In this document: positions 1 to 8,360 of the stretch, one piece after another
Layout of the letters: every line of letters begins with the position of its first letter
How positions within the stretch are numbered: position 1 is the first letter of the stretch
Assembly: GCF_000716445.1 (NCBI RefSeq)
Contig: NZ_JNWK01000065.1
Location: 1 to 41,211, forward strand
Direction of reading: 5' to 3'
Source: Streptomyces wedmorensis
GTDB lineage: Bacteria > Actinomycetota > Actinomycetes > Streptomycetales > Streptomycetaceae
Length of the DNA stretch: 41,211 bases
Position numbers and translations under genes: made by a program
Notes under the pieces: generated by a model
Database searches by the model: none
Told to the model about the DNA's origin: nothing
The model's input: only the letters and a program-made list of their open reading frames with translations

Positions 1-209
1 TGGGTGTCGAGGTTCCTCAGGACGTCGTCCTTGATCTCCTTTCCGGCCTCGCGCAGCTCGGCCCAGTCGTCCAGCTCGGCCACCGCCCGCGCCCGCTTGC
101 CCCGGATGGCGTGGGTGGCGTTTCGCAGGTTGGCGCGGAGCGTGGTGTTGCCCACTGCTCCTCGCGCGGCCTTGGGGAAGGCCGGCATGCCGAGCTAGGT
201 GCCACTCAT
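1..209 (-). pseudogene. lutB: lutB-like Fe-S lactate oxidation protein, 5' end, amber codon 5
   Basis: The minus strand reads MPAFPKAARGAVGNTTLRANLRNATHAI and onward, the typical N-terminus of LutB/LldF, the iron-sulfur subunit of the LutABC L-lactate oxidation complex. Only about 70 codons lie in the window. The expected start is ATG at 209-207, overlapping the lutA stop as ATGA, which is the usual coupled arrangement. Read from there the gene is M-S-G-T-stop-L-G-M-P: codon 5 is TAG (197-195) where the family normally has an aromatic residue. Translation could restart at the in-frame ATG at 188-186, so loss of function is likely but not certain. The rest of the gene, including the ferredoxin-type cysteines, is off the left edge. 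lutC is not visible. Confidence 0.75.
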
Positions 210-560
210 GTCAGGGGGTCTTCTTCCGTGCCGGCGAGGATCTCGACGATGTGCAACGGGCGGATGTCTGCGTCCAGGCGTCGGATGATGCCGCCGATGT
301 GCATCAGAAAGGAGTTGTCCGCAGTGCACAGGACGGACGCTCCCGTAGAGGCGGCGGCTGGCTTTGTAGTCGGGTTTCGAGAACGTCTGTTGTCCGGCCG
401 CAGGAACACTCGCCTCATCGGGAAAGTGATGTCGTCGAATTCCGGGAACACCTCGGTGCTTGCTTGGGGACCGTGGTTGTGCTCACGTGCGCAACGCAAC
501 GGACTTGGCAGGACCCATTCGTTCCACAGCCCCACGCGGGATCGGCCGGACAGGTCCTGG

Positions 561-1217
561 CTAGTCGTCAACGGCCCCCGGGGCCAGGGCCGGGGCCGGG
601 AACGCGAAGCGGGCCTCGGCGCCAGACCACCAGACGCCGACGGCGAAGACGGCAGTGGCCTCCAGCAGGGCAGCGCGATCGAGCCCGCCGCAGGGCAGAG
701 GCGTGCAGTCCATGGAGGTGATGATCTCCGCCACCCGCGTGGCGGCGCCCGGCTGGTCGGTGCAGAACGGGACCGCCAGTGGGGACCCTTCGAAGGCCGG
801 CCGGTCCAGGGTCCAGATGCTCTCGTGGCACACCCCGAACGCCTTCACCACGTGGGCGCCGGGGGCGGCGTCCGCGATGAGCCGGGCGACGGAGGTGGCG
901 CCGGCCGTGGTCAGGGCCGGGCCGTCCTCGCCCGGCGCCATGGGAACGGTGCAGTCGATCACCGTCCGCCCGGCGAGCAGGGTGGCCAGTTCCCTGGCCA
1001 ACTGCGGCGCGGCGCCCGCCGGCACGGCGATGAGCACCACGTCCCCGTGGGCCGCGGCCTCGGCGAGGCTGCCGTGTTCGGAAGCTCCGGTGAGCAGGGC
1101 GGTGCGGGAGGCCGCCTCGGTGTCCCGACCGCCCACCCGAACGTCATGGCCTGCGCGAACCCAGGCCGCGCCGAGGGCCGTGGCCATCGCCCCTGTACCA
1201 AGAATGCCGATGCGCAT
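561..1217 (-). CDS. NAD(P)-binding reductase, F420-dependent NADP reductase-like (COG2085 type)
   Basis: The 218-residue product starts MRIGILGTGAMATALGAAWVRAGHDVRVGGRD, a Rossmann nucleotide-binding fold with the GTGAMA loop at residues 7-12. VVLIAVPAGA and VIDCTVPMA follow, as in the NADPH-dependent F420 reductase-like family, and a C-terminal segment with KAFGVCHESIW and RAALLEATAVFAVGVWWSG. The substrate cannot be read from the sequence. ATG at 1217 is chosen because AGGAGCA lies just upstream and the Rossmann motif begins at once; the frame stays open further upstream to 1292. It is transcribed divergently from an HxlR regulator with a palindromic operator candidate between them, so it is probably that regulator's target. 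It lies wholly inside the cassette that splits lutA. Confidence 0.82.
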   Translation of the reverse strand: MRIGILGTGAMATALGAAWVRAGHDVRVGGRDTEAASRTALLTGASEHGSLAEAAAHGDVVLIAVPAGAAPQLARELATLLAGRTVIDCTVPMAPGEDGPALTTAGATSVARLIADAAPGAHVVKAFGVCHESIWTLDRPAFEGSPLAVPFCTDQPGAATRVAEIITSMDCTPLPCGGLDRAALLEATAVFAVGVWWSGAEARFAFPAPALAPGAVDD

Positions 1218-1281
1218 GTGCTTGCTCCTGTCGTCCGTGTCGCGAGATGTGCGAGGTGTGACGGAAAGGACGCTAGGCGCG

Positions 1282-1309
1282 CCGATGCACACCGCATGGT
1301 GTGCATCGG
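1282..1309. promoter_or_regulatory. 28-bp palindrome, candidate HxlR operator
   Basis: Two perfect 12-bp inverted arms, CCGATGCACACC and GGTGTGCATCGG, flank a 4-bp spacer (GCAT). The site lies in the 110-bp divergent region, about 20 bp before the regulator start and 65 bp before the reductase start. Dimeric winged-helix regulators of the HxlR family bind such sites. Binding by this regulator is inferred from position. Confidence 0.65.
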
Positions 1310-1327
1310 GTCGGGCAGGATGATCAC

Positions 1328-1729
1328 ATGAGCGACGCGGCGGTAGTGGCAGACGAACAAGGCCTGGGCGAGGACCTGGGCGGCGGCGAGTACGCCGCGG
1401 ACTGCCAGGCGAGGGTGGCCTTCGACGTACTGTCGAACCGCTGGGACAGCGTGATCGTCTACATCCTCGGCGAGAGCGGACCCATGAGGCCGCGCGCGCT
1501 GATCACCCGCATCGGCGGGATCAGCCCCAAGGTCCTCAACGAAGCCTTGCGCCGCCTTGAGTACAACGGCCTGGTTGTACGCCAGGCGTATGCCGAGGCC
1601 CCACCACGCGTCGACTACTCCCTCACCGAGGCGGGCCTCGCGCTGCTGGGCCCGATCCGTGCGATGGGCGCGTGGGCGGGACGCTACACCGAAGCCGTCC
1701 TGGAGGCCCAGGCCCGCTTCGCACCCTGA
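1328..1729 (+). CDS. HxlR-family winged-helix transcriptional regulator
   Basis: The 133-residue product has the HxlR layout: a cysteine (Cys26) just before the winged helix, then ARVAFDVLSNRWDSVIVYILGESGPMRPRALITRIGGISPKVLNEALRRLEYNGLVVRQAY and the wing PPRVDYSLTEAGLALL. Many family members sense quinones, aldehydes or oxidants through that cysteine; the signal here is unknown. ATG at 1328 is chosen because AGGA lies upstream; GTG at 1301 would fall inside the palindrome. The gene is divergent from the reductase at 561-1217, a common target arrangement in this family, and sits in the lutA insert. Confidence 0.87.
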   Translation: MSDAAVVADEQGLGEDLGGGEYAADCQARVAFDVLSNRWDSVIVYILGESGPMRPRALITRIGGISPKVLNEALRRLEYNGLVVRQAYAEAPPRVDYSLTEAGLALLGPIRAMGAWAGRYTEAVLEAQARFAP

Positions 1730-2649
1730 GAAGATCGCCCGTACAGGAGCTGGCCAGGACGTTTCACTACCCCGGACTTGGCCGGCGAGCCGCCGCTGCA
1801 GGCTGCCGTCGCGCGACACCCACAGGACTCCGTTCCTGTTTCTCGCCAACATTTCCCCAAGCAGCCTCCCACGGTCGTTCCCAGAATCCGGCAACAACCG
1901 TTCCTGCATGTGGCCTACGTAGCCACGGCGGCGTTCACCTTGTCGGTGCCCATGGCAGTGGACACGTCCGCGTCCTTCACCGCGAACGTCCCGCCGAAGC
2001 CGCAGCACTCCTCCGCGCCCGGCAGCTCCACCAGCTCCAGACCCTTCACCGCCTCCAGCAGCCGCCGGGGCCGGTCCGCCAGGCCGAGACCGCGCAAGCC
2101 GTGGCAGGTGGGGTGATAGGTGACCTTGTGCGGGAAGTACGCGCCGACGTCGCTCACCCCCAGGACATCGATGAGAACTCGGTCGGCTCGAACGTTCTGG
2201 GCACCACGTCCGCGACCGCCTCGGCCAGAGCGCTTCCGCGGCCCTCCATCTGGGCCCGCTCACCCGTCCGCGGATACAGTTCGCGCACCATCGCTCCACA
2301 CAAGCCCGACGGCGTGACGATCGCGTCGTAGCCGGCGAAGACCTCGGCGAACCGGCGGGCGAGCGGCTCGGCCTGCTTGCGGTAGCCGGTGTTGTAGTGC
2401 GGCTGCCCGCAGCAGGTCTGGCCCATCGGGAAGTCGACATCGACACCGAGCCGGTTCAGCAGCCGTACCACGGCGCGGCCGGTGTCCGGGTAGGGCGTGT
2501 CGTTGCCACAGATAAGGAAGAGAGCGACACGCATCGCGGGGTCCTTCACTTCGTACGGTAGGGCTCTGGGTGGGCACGTCTGTCAGGTCCGTGCCCGCCC
2601 GGAGGGTTCAGGAGCCGGAGATTCCGGCGACGCGCCGGGCCGCAGCGGC

Positions 2650-3556
2650 CTACGCCGCCCGGTCTCCGGACGGTTGGTAACGGCGCATCGGCGCGCCAGG
2701 TGCCGCCGGCTCACGCATCTGCGCACGCTCGCCGACCAGCCTGCGAGCCCGGGCTTGGACCAGCACGTTGCCGAGTGCGGCAGCCTCCACCGGACCGGCG
2801 ACCACGGGAAGCCCGCACGCATCGGCGGTCAGCCGGCACAGCAACGCGTTCCGCACCCCGCCACCCACCACGTAGATCACATCGACGTGGCGGCCGGAGA
2901 GTTCCTGCGCCTGCTCGATCGCCTGCCGGTGGGCCGGCGCGAGGGAATCGAGGATGCATCGGGTGATCTCAGCGCGCGTCGACGGCACCGACTGGCCTGA
3001 GTCGAGGCACGCCTGGGCAATGCGCTGCGGCATCCCGCCAGGCGCCAGGAACCGCGTATCGGAGGCATCGACCACCGACCGAAGGCCCTCCACACCGCCG
3101 GCTTCCCGCAGCAGGCCCACCACATCGTCCTCGCCCCAGCTGCGCATGCACTCCTGCAGCAGCCACAGGCCTATGATGTTGCGCAGATAGCGCACGGTGC
3201 CGTCGATACCGAGCTCGTTGGTGAAGTTCGCCTGCCGGCTTGCCTCACTCAGCACTGGCGCCGCAAGCTCCAGGCCCGCCAGCGACCAGGTTCCGGTGCA
3301 GATATAGGCGAAGTGCTCCCCGCGCCCGGCCGGGACGGCGGCGACCGCCGAGGCGGTGTCGTGCGAGGCGACTGTCGTCACCGGCACCGCCCTATCCCAC
3401 CCCAGCTCCTCACGGACCTGCGGAAGCAGCATGCCGGCTGGGTCGCCGGGCGCGCGCAGCGCAGGAAACAGTGCCATGTCGATGCCCAGCGCCTGCGCGA
3501 CGTCCATGGCCCAGGCTCCGGTGGCAGGGTCGAGGAGCTGGGTGGTGGAGGCGTTT
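2650..3556 (-). pseudogene. rhaB: rhaB L-rhamnulokinase, C-terminal part only
   Basis: The readable part begins at NASTTQLLDPATGAWAMDVAQALG and continues with FGGY-kinase features: SHDTASAVAAVPA, ICTGTWSLAGLEL, NFTNELGIDGTVRYLRNIIGLWLLQE and the ATP-site region VVGGGVRNALLCRLTADACGLPVVAGPVEAAALGNVLVQ. About 300 residues remain and roughly the first 170 of this kinase family are missing. The break at about 3556 joins directly to the 3' part of a degraded ISL3 transposase, so IS insertion followed by deletion probably removed the 5' half. Rhamnulokinase phosphorylates L-rhamnulose before aldol cleavage to lactaldehyde. The lut genes that follow would burn the lactate formed from it. Confidence 0.85.
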
Positions 3557-5157
3557 TGATGAGTTCGACCCGGGTGACGTGACCCTCGACCTGCCCGGAG
3601 CCCCATGGGGTGGAGAGGCCGGCAGTGACGGCGTCGAAGTCTCGTCGTAGGCCGCTGACCAGGGAGCGCAAGGCAGGGGGGTCCGTCGGCAAGGACACGG
3701 TCCACCCAGTCCGGGAGCCGGTCTCCCTGGAGGCTGTGGAGCATCTCGGCGAAGTCGTGGACGTGCCGTGCGCGGCGTCGAGGTGAGGGCAGGCTGTACG
3801 GATCTCCTTCAGTTCCGCGGCGTCAGCGGCCGCGAGGTGCTGGGGGTGCGTCGTGATCCAGCTGACGATGCGGCGGGGCTCCGGGGCCGACCTTGGCTGC
3901 GGTCGGGACACCGGCTGCAGCTTCCGGCCTGGCTGGCGGGCAGGCCGGCAGGCACGGAAGGAGCGGCGGAGGCACTGGACGCTCCCGGTGAATCCGCGCT
4001 CGCGCAGTTCGCGGTGGAGCTGGGGAACGTCATGACAGCCCTCCAGCCAGCGGGCATGGAGATAGGGCTTGTGCTCGTCGAGCACAGACGGTCGCCCGGT
4101 GGCTTTGACCAGCAGTTCGTCGAGGCTGCCGGCGTGGGCGAAGCGACGGACGGTGGAGTGGTCCAGCCGCAGCGTCCGGCGGATCGCCGCCAGCGACTCC
4201 CCGCGGCCAGCAGTGCATGGACTGCCTCGTATCCCTGGGTCGTGCGGGCCACCAGACGCCGGGGTGGCCGCTGACGTCGAGAGTGCCGTCCGGCGTGACG
4301 AACGGCGCGACCACCGCCTCGGACGGCTCCGGCGTGACCAGGTCCCTTGCGGTTGCCTCCGCCATGACCGGGGTTGTCGCGAACGTGGCCCGGATGCAAC
4401 CGTGGTGAGAGCCGGCCGTCTTCTCCACCGCATCCGTGACGTTCCGCCACGGATGCCAGGCGTCGGCGACCTGTATCGCCTGCGGGGCACCGCTTCGGGC
4501 TCCCTCGGCGTAAGCGCCAGCCCGGTCCCGGCAGATCACCTCTACTTCCGGGTGGCGGCGCAGCCACGCAGCCAGCGGTTCAGCGTCCCGGCCGGGCAAG
4601 ACGTCGACCGGGCGGCGTGCTTCCAGATCAACCAGGATCGTCGCGTAGGAGTAGCCCTTGCGCAGAGCGAAGTCGTCCACTCCCAGGAATCCGACGGCGC
4701 CGACCGGTGGCCGCGGAACCGAGCGGAGCAGGTCCAGCAGCGCGTCCTTGGCGATGCGGATGCCGAGGCCGCGGCCAGGCGGGCGCCGGGACGGCCCGCC
4801 AGGCACAGAGCGATCGAGACGAGCATCGACCGCAGCACCTGCGTCGGTCGGGCATGTGGCCTGGTCAGCCCATCGATCTGCTCGGCGAATGTCACGGCCG
4901 GGCACCGGCTTGCTGAGACACTTGAACCGGCGCACGGTCAGCTCGATGACCACGGGGCTGCCGGCCACGGGCGTGTCGCCGAGCCGACGCACGTACCGGC
5001 CGTGCACCCGCCACGACGGCATACCGCACCCCGGGCGTCTCACCGGCGACTTTTGGCATCCCGCGCGAAGCGTGATGACCTCGGTCGTTCGCTTGATCGA
5101 CTCGATGACAACACCGGAAAGATGCGGCAACAACCGCTCCACACCCCTGAACCACAC
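3557..5157 (-). pseudogene. ISL3-family transposase, multiply frameshifted
   Basis: The N-terminus reads [30 protein letters not shown] with degraded zinc-finger cysteines, followed by the ISL3 DDE core: [66 protein letters not shown] and [13 protein letters not shown] (the usual WHLW has become WHPW). Continuity needs at least three frame changes, near 4910, near 4775 and in 4300-4415. The C-terminus stops being ISL3-like at GHVTRVELIK, where the rhaB remnant begins, so the conserved tail is lost. It cannot make a working transposase. It is diverged from the other three ISL3 genes in the window. Confidence 0.85.
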
Positions 5158-5550
5158 ACCCGGAGACTGCCCAGCTCAGCCCTGCGACATCACAAGATCC
5201 CCGACAGAGCCGAATTTCGCGATCGTCCACGCCGCTACTCGGAAGATCTCCACAGCGCCGAACAGCTTTGTACAGAAGCCGAGCAGACTGTCCTGGTGGG
5301 CGGTCACGCTCACGGGCTGGATGGTGGACATGGCATTCCCGTCGAGAACGGTCGTGTCACTGGGTAGGCCATGCGACGATGGTGAACTCATCGGCCCCCA
5401 GACGATCTGCAACCCAGGCGGCTGGCCACGGCCAGCACACGCATCCCGGGACGAGGTCACTCCACCCGCTGAACAGATGCTCCGAGGTGGCGCTGACCGA
5501 CTGACTCGGCCGGAGCTCCTGCTGTCCTGGCCATCCCGGTAGGCTTTGGC
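5158..5550. other. intergenic stretch, no confident gene
   Basis: It probably contains the 5' end of the degraded ISL3; a possible terminal repeat is CAGCTTTGTACAGAAGCC near 5263-5280. A minus-strand frame (stop 5176, containing MSTIQPVSVTAHQDSLLGFCTKLFGAVE) has a less arginine-rich composition than most shadow frames, but I recognise no family and do not call it. Confidence 0.4.
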
Positions 5551-5779
5551 GGTGCGCACGGTCGAGCTCTTGTTGGACGAGGCGGCGCGCCTAGGGGCTG
5601 TCCGATGGGTCGTTTGAGCTGATCAGGGCAGTGGCTTAGGCGCAGATGAGCTTCTCCGAAGGCGCCGTCGTCGGGCTCGCTGGCACTGAGGCTCGTCGCC
5701 AATCCGCCCACCCTTGCCTGCGTCGGTCGGTTGAGGAATTTGGTTGCGGTGGATCAGGCGGATGCGGTGATACTCCGGC

Positions 5780-6229
5780 ATGAGTAGAGACGCCGAGGTC
5801 ATCGTGCTCGCCCGCTGGTCGGACGAGGTGATGGAACCGCTGACCCAGGACGACCCGGAACGCACGTGGCGAGGTCGCTTCGTCCCGATAGCGGGGCACT
5901 GGGGCTACGAGTTCGGGTGGGCCCTCGAGTTCGAGAAAATGCGTGCCCGCAAGGGCCTGCTCAGGCACCTGGAGTCGCTGCCGTGGCCGCATCCGCACAC
6001 GGTGCAAGTTCTGCTTCGCGACCAGGACGATGACTGCTTCGGGCTATGGATGTTCCAGGAGGGCCGTCTGGTGGAAGTCACCATTCCGCGCACCGAGCGT
6101 TTCCACCAGCCAGCACCGCCCGATGAGGACTTCGAACCCGACCCGGGCATGCTGCTGCGCACAGACCAGAACACGGCTCTGCCCGAGCAGACCCCAGAAG
6201 CACGCCGCGACCCCCGCTCACCCTGGTAG
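5780..6229 (+). CDS. hypothetical protein, 149 aa, inside the IS5-type element
   Basis: The product MSRDAEVIVLARWSDEVMEPLTQDDPERTWRGRFVPIAGHWGYEFGWALEFEKM is acidic with balanced amino-acid use and ends in a proline-rich acidic tail (DEDFEPDPGMLLRTDQNT). No signal peptide, membrane segment or motif that I recognise is present. No strong ribosome site precedes the ATG. Third-position GC fits a real coding frame. It is convergent with the transposase at 6336-7220 and sits between the inferred inverted repeats, so it may be carried cargo. Confidence 0.6.
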   Translation: MSRDAEVIVLARWSDEVMEPLTQDDPERTWRGRFVPIAGHWGYEFGWALEFEKMRARKGLLRHLESLPWPHPHTVQVLLRDQDDDCFGLWMFQEGRLVEVTIPRTERFHQPAPPDEDFEPDPGMLLRTDQNTALPEQTPEARRDPRSPW

Positions 6230-6335
6230 ACCGAGTTCGACAGCTCATCTTGGGACGCCAGGGCTGTCGACGCGTGCCTACTCAGCGAACTGCGCCACCA
6301 CTACCCAGGTGCCGATAAGCTCTGAACGAGGCGTC

Positions 6336-7220
6336 TCACTGCGGACAGAGCCACAGGCGGATCGCGGCCACGGTGACCGTCCCGTGGAAGACGTACGCCC
6401 GTTTGTCGAAGCGCGTGGCGACGGCTCGGAAGTTCTTGAGCCGGTTGATGGTCCGCTCGACCTCGTTGTGGCGGCGGTAGATCGTCTTGTCGAAGCCTGT
6501 GGGCCGGCCGCCTTGGCTGCCGCGGCGTCGGCGGTTGGCCCGCTGGTCTCTTGGCTCGGGGATCGTGTGCTTGATCTGGAGTCTGCGCAGGTGACGCCGA
6601 TTACGGCGTGATGAGTACGCCTTATCGCCCCCGACATGGTCGGGCCGGGTGCGCGGTCGTCCACCAGCCTGCCGGGGCACGCGGATCTCTTTCAGGACGG
6701 GAATCATCTGCGGTGCGTCCCCCCACTGGCCGGGCGTGATGACAAACCCGAGCGGGCGACACCCGCCTTCCCCGGCGAGGTGGATCTTGCTTGTGAGCCC
6801 GCCTCGCGAGCGTCCCAGGGCCTCATCGGAGCGGTGGCGCGCCGGGGTCCTGCGCCGACCCGGGATCTTCGGGGCGCGGGTGGAGGCGCCGGCCGCGTGC
6901 TGATGAGCGCGGCAGGTCGTGGAATCGACGCTGACCATGCTCCAGTCGATCCGGCCCTCGGCATCGGCGTCGGCCTGGACGGCCCGCAGGATTCTCTCCC
7001 ACGTGCCGTCCGCCGACCACCTGCGATGACGGTCGTGGACCGTCTTCCAGCTACCGAAGCAAGGAGGCAGGTCCCGCCAGGGGAGGCCGGTCCGCTGCCG
7101 GAACAGAATCCCGTTGATCACACGGCGGTGGGATTGCCAGCGTCCACCCCGCCCGTGATTCGTCGGCAGGTGCGGCTCCAGTCGAGCCCACTCTTCATCC
7201 GAAAGATCTCCCCGCCCCAT
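6336..7220 (-). CDS. IS5-family transposase, full length (294 aa)
   Basis: It starts MGRGDLSDEEWARLEPHLP and has the IS5 N-terminal domain RRVINGILFRQRTGLPWRDLPPCFGSWKTVHDRHRRWSADGTWERIL. The DDE core follows: first Asp in MVSVDSTTCRAHQHAAG, second in VGGDKAYSSRRNRRHL, Glu in YRRHNEVERTINRLKNFRAVATRFDK. No frameshift or stop interrupts it, so it is probably active. Its 5' end faces the right inverted repeat near 7273. Its 3' side faces the hypothetical gene at 5780-6229. Confidence 0.92.
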   Translation of the reverse strand: MGRGDLSDEEWARLEPHLPTNHGRGGRWQSHRRVINGILFRQRTGLPWRDLPPCFGSWKTVHDRHRRWSADGTWERILRAVQADADAEGRIDWSMVSVDSTTCRAHQHAAGASTRAPKIPGRRRTPARHRSDEALGRSRGGLTSKIHLAGEGGCRPLGFVITPGQWGDAPQMIPVLKEIRVPRQAGGRPRTRPDHVGGDKAYSSRRNRRHLRRLQIKHTIPEPRDQRANRRRRGSQGGRPTGFDKTIYRRHNEVERTINRLKNFRAVATRFDKRAYVFHGTVTVAAIRLWLCPQ

Positions 7221-7273
7221 GTCCCACGGAACGAGTGCCCAGCGGGAGCGTCACGCGACCCATCGGACACGGC

Positions 7274-8257
7274 CTAGGTGTATTGACCCGCAGGGTTGTT
7301 GACGCGGCTGATGGGTGGGTGTCCGTCGAGTGCGGTGTGGCAGCGGTGGTGGTTGTAGGTGTGGAGGAAGTCTGCCAGGGCTTCGGTCCGCTCGGTGTTG
7401 CTTGTGTAGGGCCGCAGGTAGGCCCATTCGTCGAGCAGGGTGCGGTTGAAGCGTTCGACTTTGCCGTTGGTCTGGGGCCGGTAGGGCCGGGTGCGTTTGT
7501 GGCTGATGCCGGTGGCGGTGAGGGTCTGGGTGAAGAGCCTGGACTTGTAGCAGGAGCTGTTGTCGGTCAGGACGCGTTCGACGGTGATGCCGTGGGCGGT
7601 GAAGAAGGTGTTCGCCCGCTGCCAGAAGCCGGCCGCGGTTTCCTGCCTCTCATCGGCAAGGACCTCGCTGTAGGCCAGGCGGGAGTGGTCGTCGACGGCC
7701 GAGTGGACGTAGGAGTATCCGATCACCGGTGTGGAGCTCCTGCGCTCGGCGGTGGTGGCCTGGCGGTTTCGGTCGCCCGCAGCCCGGCCCACCGTGCGCC
7801 ATCCGCCGCCGTCGGGGATGTTCCCGAGCTTCTTGATGTCGACGTGGACCAGCTCGCCCGGCCGGGCCCGTTCGTAGCGGCGGATCGGTTCGCCGGTAGG
7901 CCGGTCCAGCCAGGCAAGACGGCCCAGGCCGTGCCGGGCCAGGATGCGGTGGACGGTCGAGGTGGGCAGATCGAGGATCGGAGCGATCCGTGCGGGGCCG
8001 AGCTTGCGGCTCCTGCGCAGGTCACAGACGTGTGCCTCGAGCGCGGGGGACGTCCGGTGGGGTGTCGTGCGGGGGCGGCTGGAGCGGTCGTGAAGTCCCG
8101 CGTCGCCTTCCGTGCGCCAGCGGCGGACCCATTTGTGGGCGGTGGCCCTGGATATGCCCATCTCGGCCGCGACATGGGCGACCGGGCGGCCCGAGCGGAC
8201 ACGTTCGACCAGCAGCCGCCTACCGAAGACGGTCAGCCGGGCATTACGGTGGGACAC
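7274..8257 (-). CDS. IS481-family transposase (327 aa)
   Basis: An N-terminal helix-turn-helix (RSGRPVAHVAAEMGISRATAHKWVRRWRTEGDAGLHDRSSRP) is followed by an integrase-type core: HVDIKKLGNIP, VHSAVDDHSRLAYSEVLADE, RVLTDNSSCYKSRLFTQTL, RTRPYRPQTNGKVERFNRTLLDEWAYLRPY. The DDE residues and the IS481 signature are present and the frame is intact. The start is GTG at 8257. The stop codon TAG (7276-7274) is not part of the IS: it is read from the flanking target duplication CTAG, so the element ends one codon short and borrows its stop from the target. Confidence 0.93.
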   Translation of the reverse strand: MSHRNARLTVFGRRLLVERVRSGRPVAHVAAEMGISRATAHKWVRRWRTEGDAGLHDRSSRPRTTPHRTSPALEAHVCDLRRSRKLGPARIAPILDLPTSTVHRILARHGLGRLAWLDRPTGEPIRRYERARPGELVHVDIKKLGNIPDGGGWRTVGRAAGDRNRQATTAERRSSTPVIGYSYVHSAVDDHSRLAYSEVLADERQETAAGFWQRANTFFTAHGITVERVLTDNSSCYKSRLFTQTLTATGISHKRTRPYRPQTNGKVERFNRTLLDEWAYLRPYTSNTERTEALADFLHTYNHHRCHTALDGHPPISRVNNPAGQYT

Positions 8258-8360
8258 GAAGACCTCCGTGCGGTGAGTTCCTAGACAGCTCCCACCACAC
8301 CGGAGGTCTTCGCCATGTTCAAGACCTACCGAGTGTCAACAACGCTCGTGATCAATACAC
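7278..8360. mobile_element. IS481 element, CTAG on both sides
   Basis: The left end is GTGTATTGACC and the complement of the right end is GTGTATTGATC. Further in, both ends share GTTGTTGAC (7297-7305 and its complement near 8336-8344). CTAG flanks it at 7274-7277 and 8361-8364. The length of 1083 bp is normal for IS481. It sits directly against the right end of the IS5-type element and shares the CTAG between them. Confidence 0.85.

Larger units (their letters stand above)
349..1917. mobile_element. cargo cassette inserted in lutA, flanked by 5-bp direct repeat CGTAG
   Basis: The lutA reading frame is cleanly interrupted by 1569 bp. CGTAG occurs at 344-348 and again at 1918-1922, and deleting one copy plus the insert rebuilds an uninterrupted LutA, so these look like a target-site duplication. 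The cassette holds only a divergent reductase/HxlR pair and no transposase. The two ends have faint inverted similarity (GAGAACGTCTGTTGTCCGG near 388-406 against the complement of the stretch near 1890-1907), too weak to assign to a family. About 190 bp after the HxlR gene (1730-1917) and 210 bp before the reductase stop (349-560) show no gene. It may be a non-autonomous transposon moved in trans; this is inference. Confidence 0.7.
206..2534 (-). pseudogene. lutA: lutA Fe-S oxidoreductase, frameshifted and split by an inserted cassette
   Basis: LutA is the CCG-domain iron-sulfur subunit of L-lactate utilisation. The N-terminal part (2534 to about 2170) reads MRVALFLICGNDTPYPDTGRA and carries the CCG motif QTCCGQPHYNTGY. 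One base is missing near 2173-2180 (GAGTTCTCATC where GAGTTCCTCATC is expected), and the reading moves to the frame with TYHPTCHGLRGL and EECCGFGGTFAVKDADVS, which stops at 1915. The last 45 codons (GASVLCTADNSFLMHIGGIIRR to EDPLT, stop at 206) lie beyond the insert. Joining position 348 to 1923 on the plus strand restores AVATGASVLCTADNS without a gap. The gene therefore has two independent lesions. Met at 2534 is chosen as start because it opens the conserved core; 2549 is an alternative. It sits between rhaB and lutB, consistent with a rhamnose-lactaldehyde-lactate pathway. Confidence 0.88.
5595..7273. mobile_element. IS5-type element with a passenger ORF, CTAG target site
   Basis: The left end reads GGGGCTGTCCGATGGGTCG and the complement of the right end reads GCCGTGTCCGATGGGTCG, next to CTAG on both sides (5591-5594 and 7274-7277). 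CTAG is a target known for some IS5-family subgroups. Between them are a 149-codon ORF and a complete IS5-family transposase. At 1.68 kb it is longer than a usual single-gene IS5. A possible older 3' IS end lies around 6301-6335, so the unit may be a fusion of two IS copies around a captured gene. Confidence 0.6.

Noticed and set aside
5176..5559. Minus-strand frame with MSTIQPVSVTAHQDSLLGFCTKLF
   Set aside because: Protein-like in part, but unrecognised, without a ribosome site, and running over the ISL3 end.
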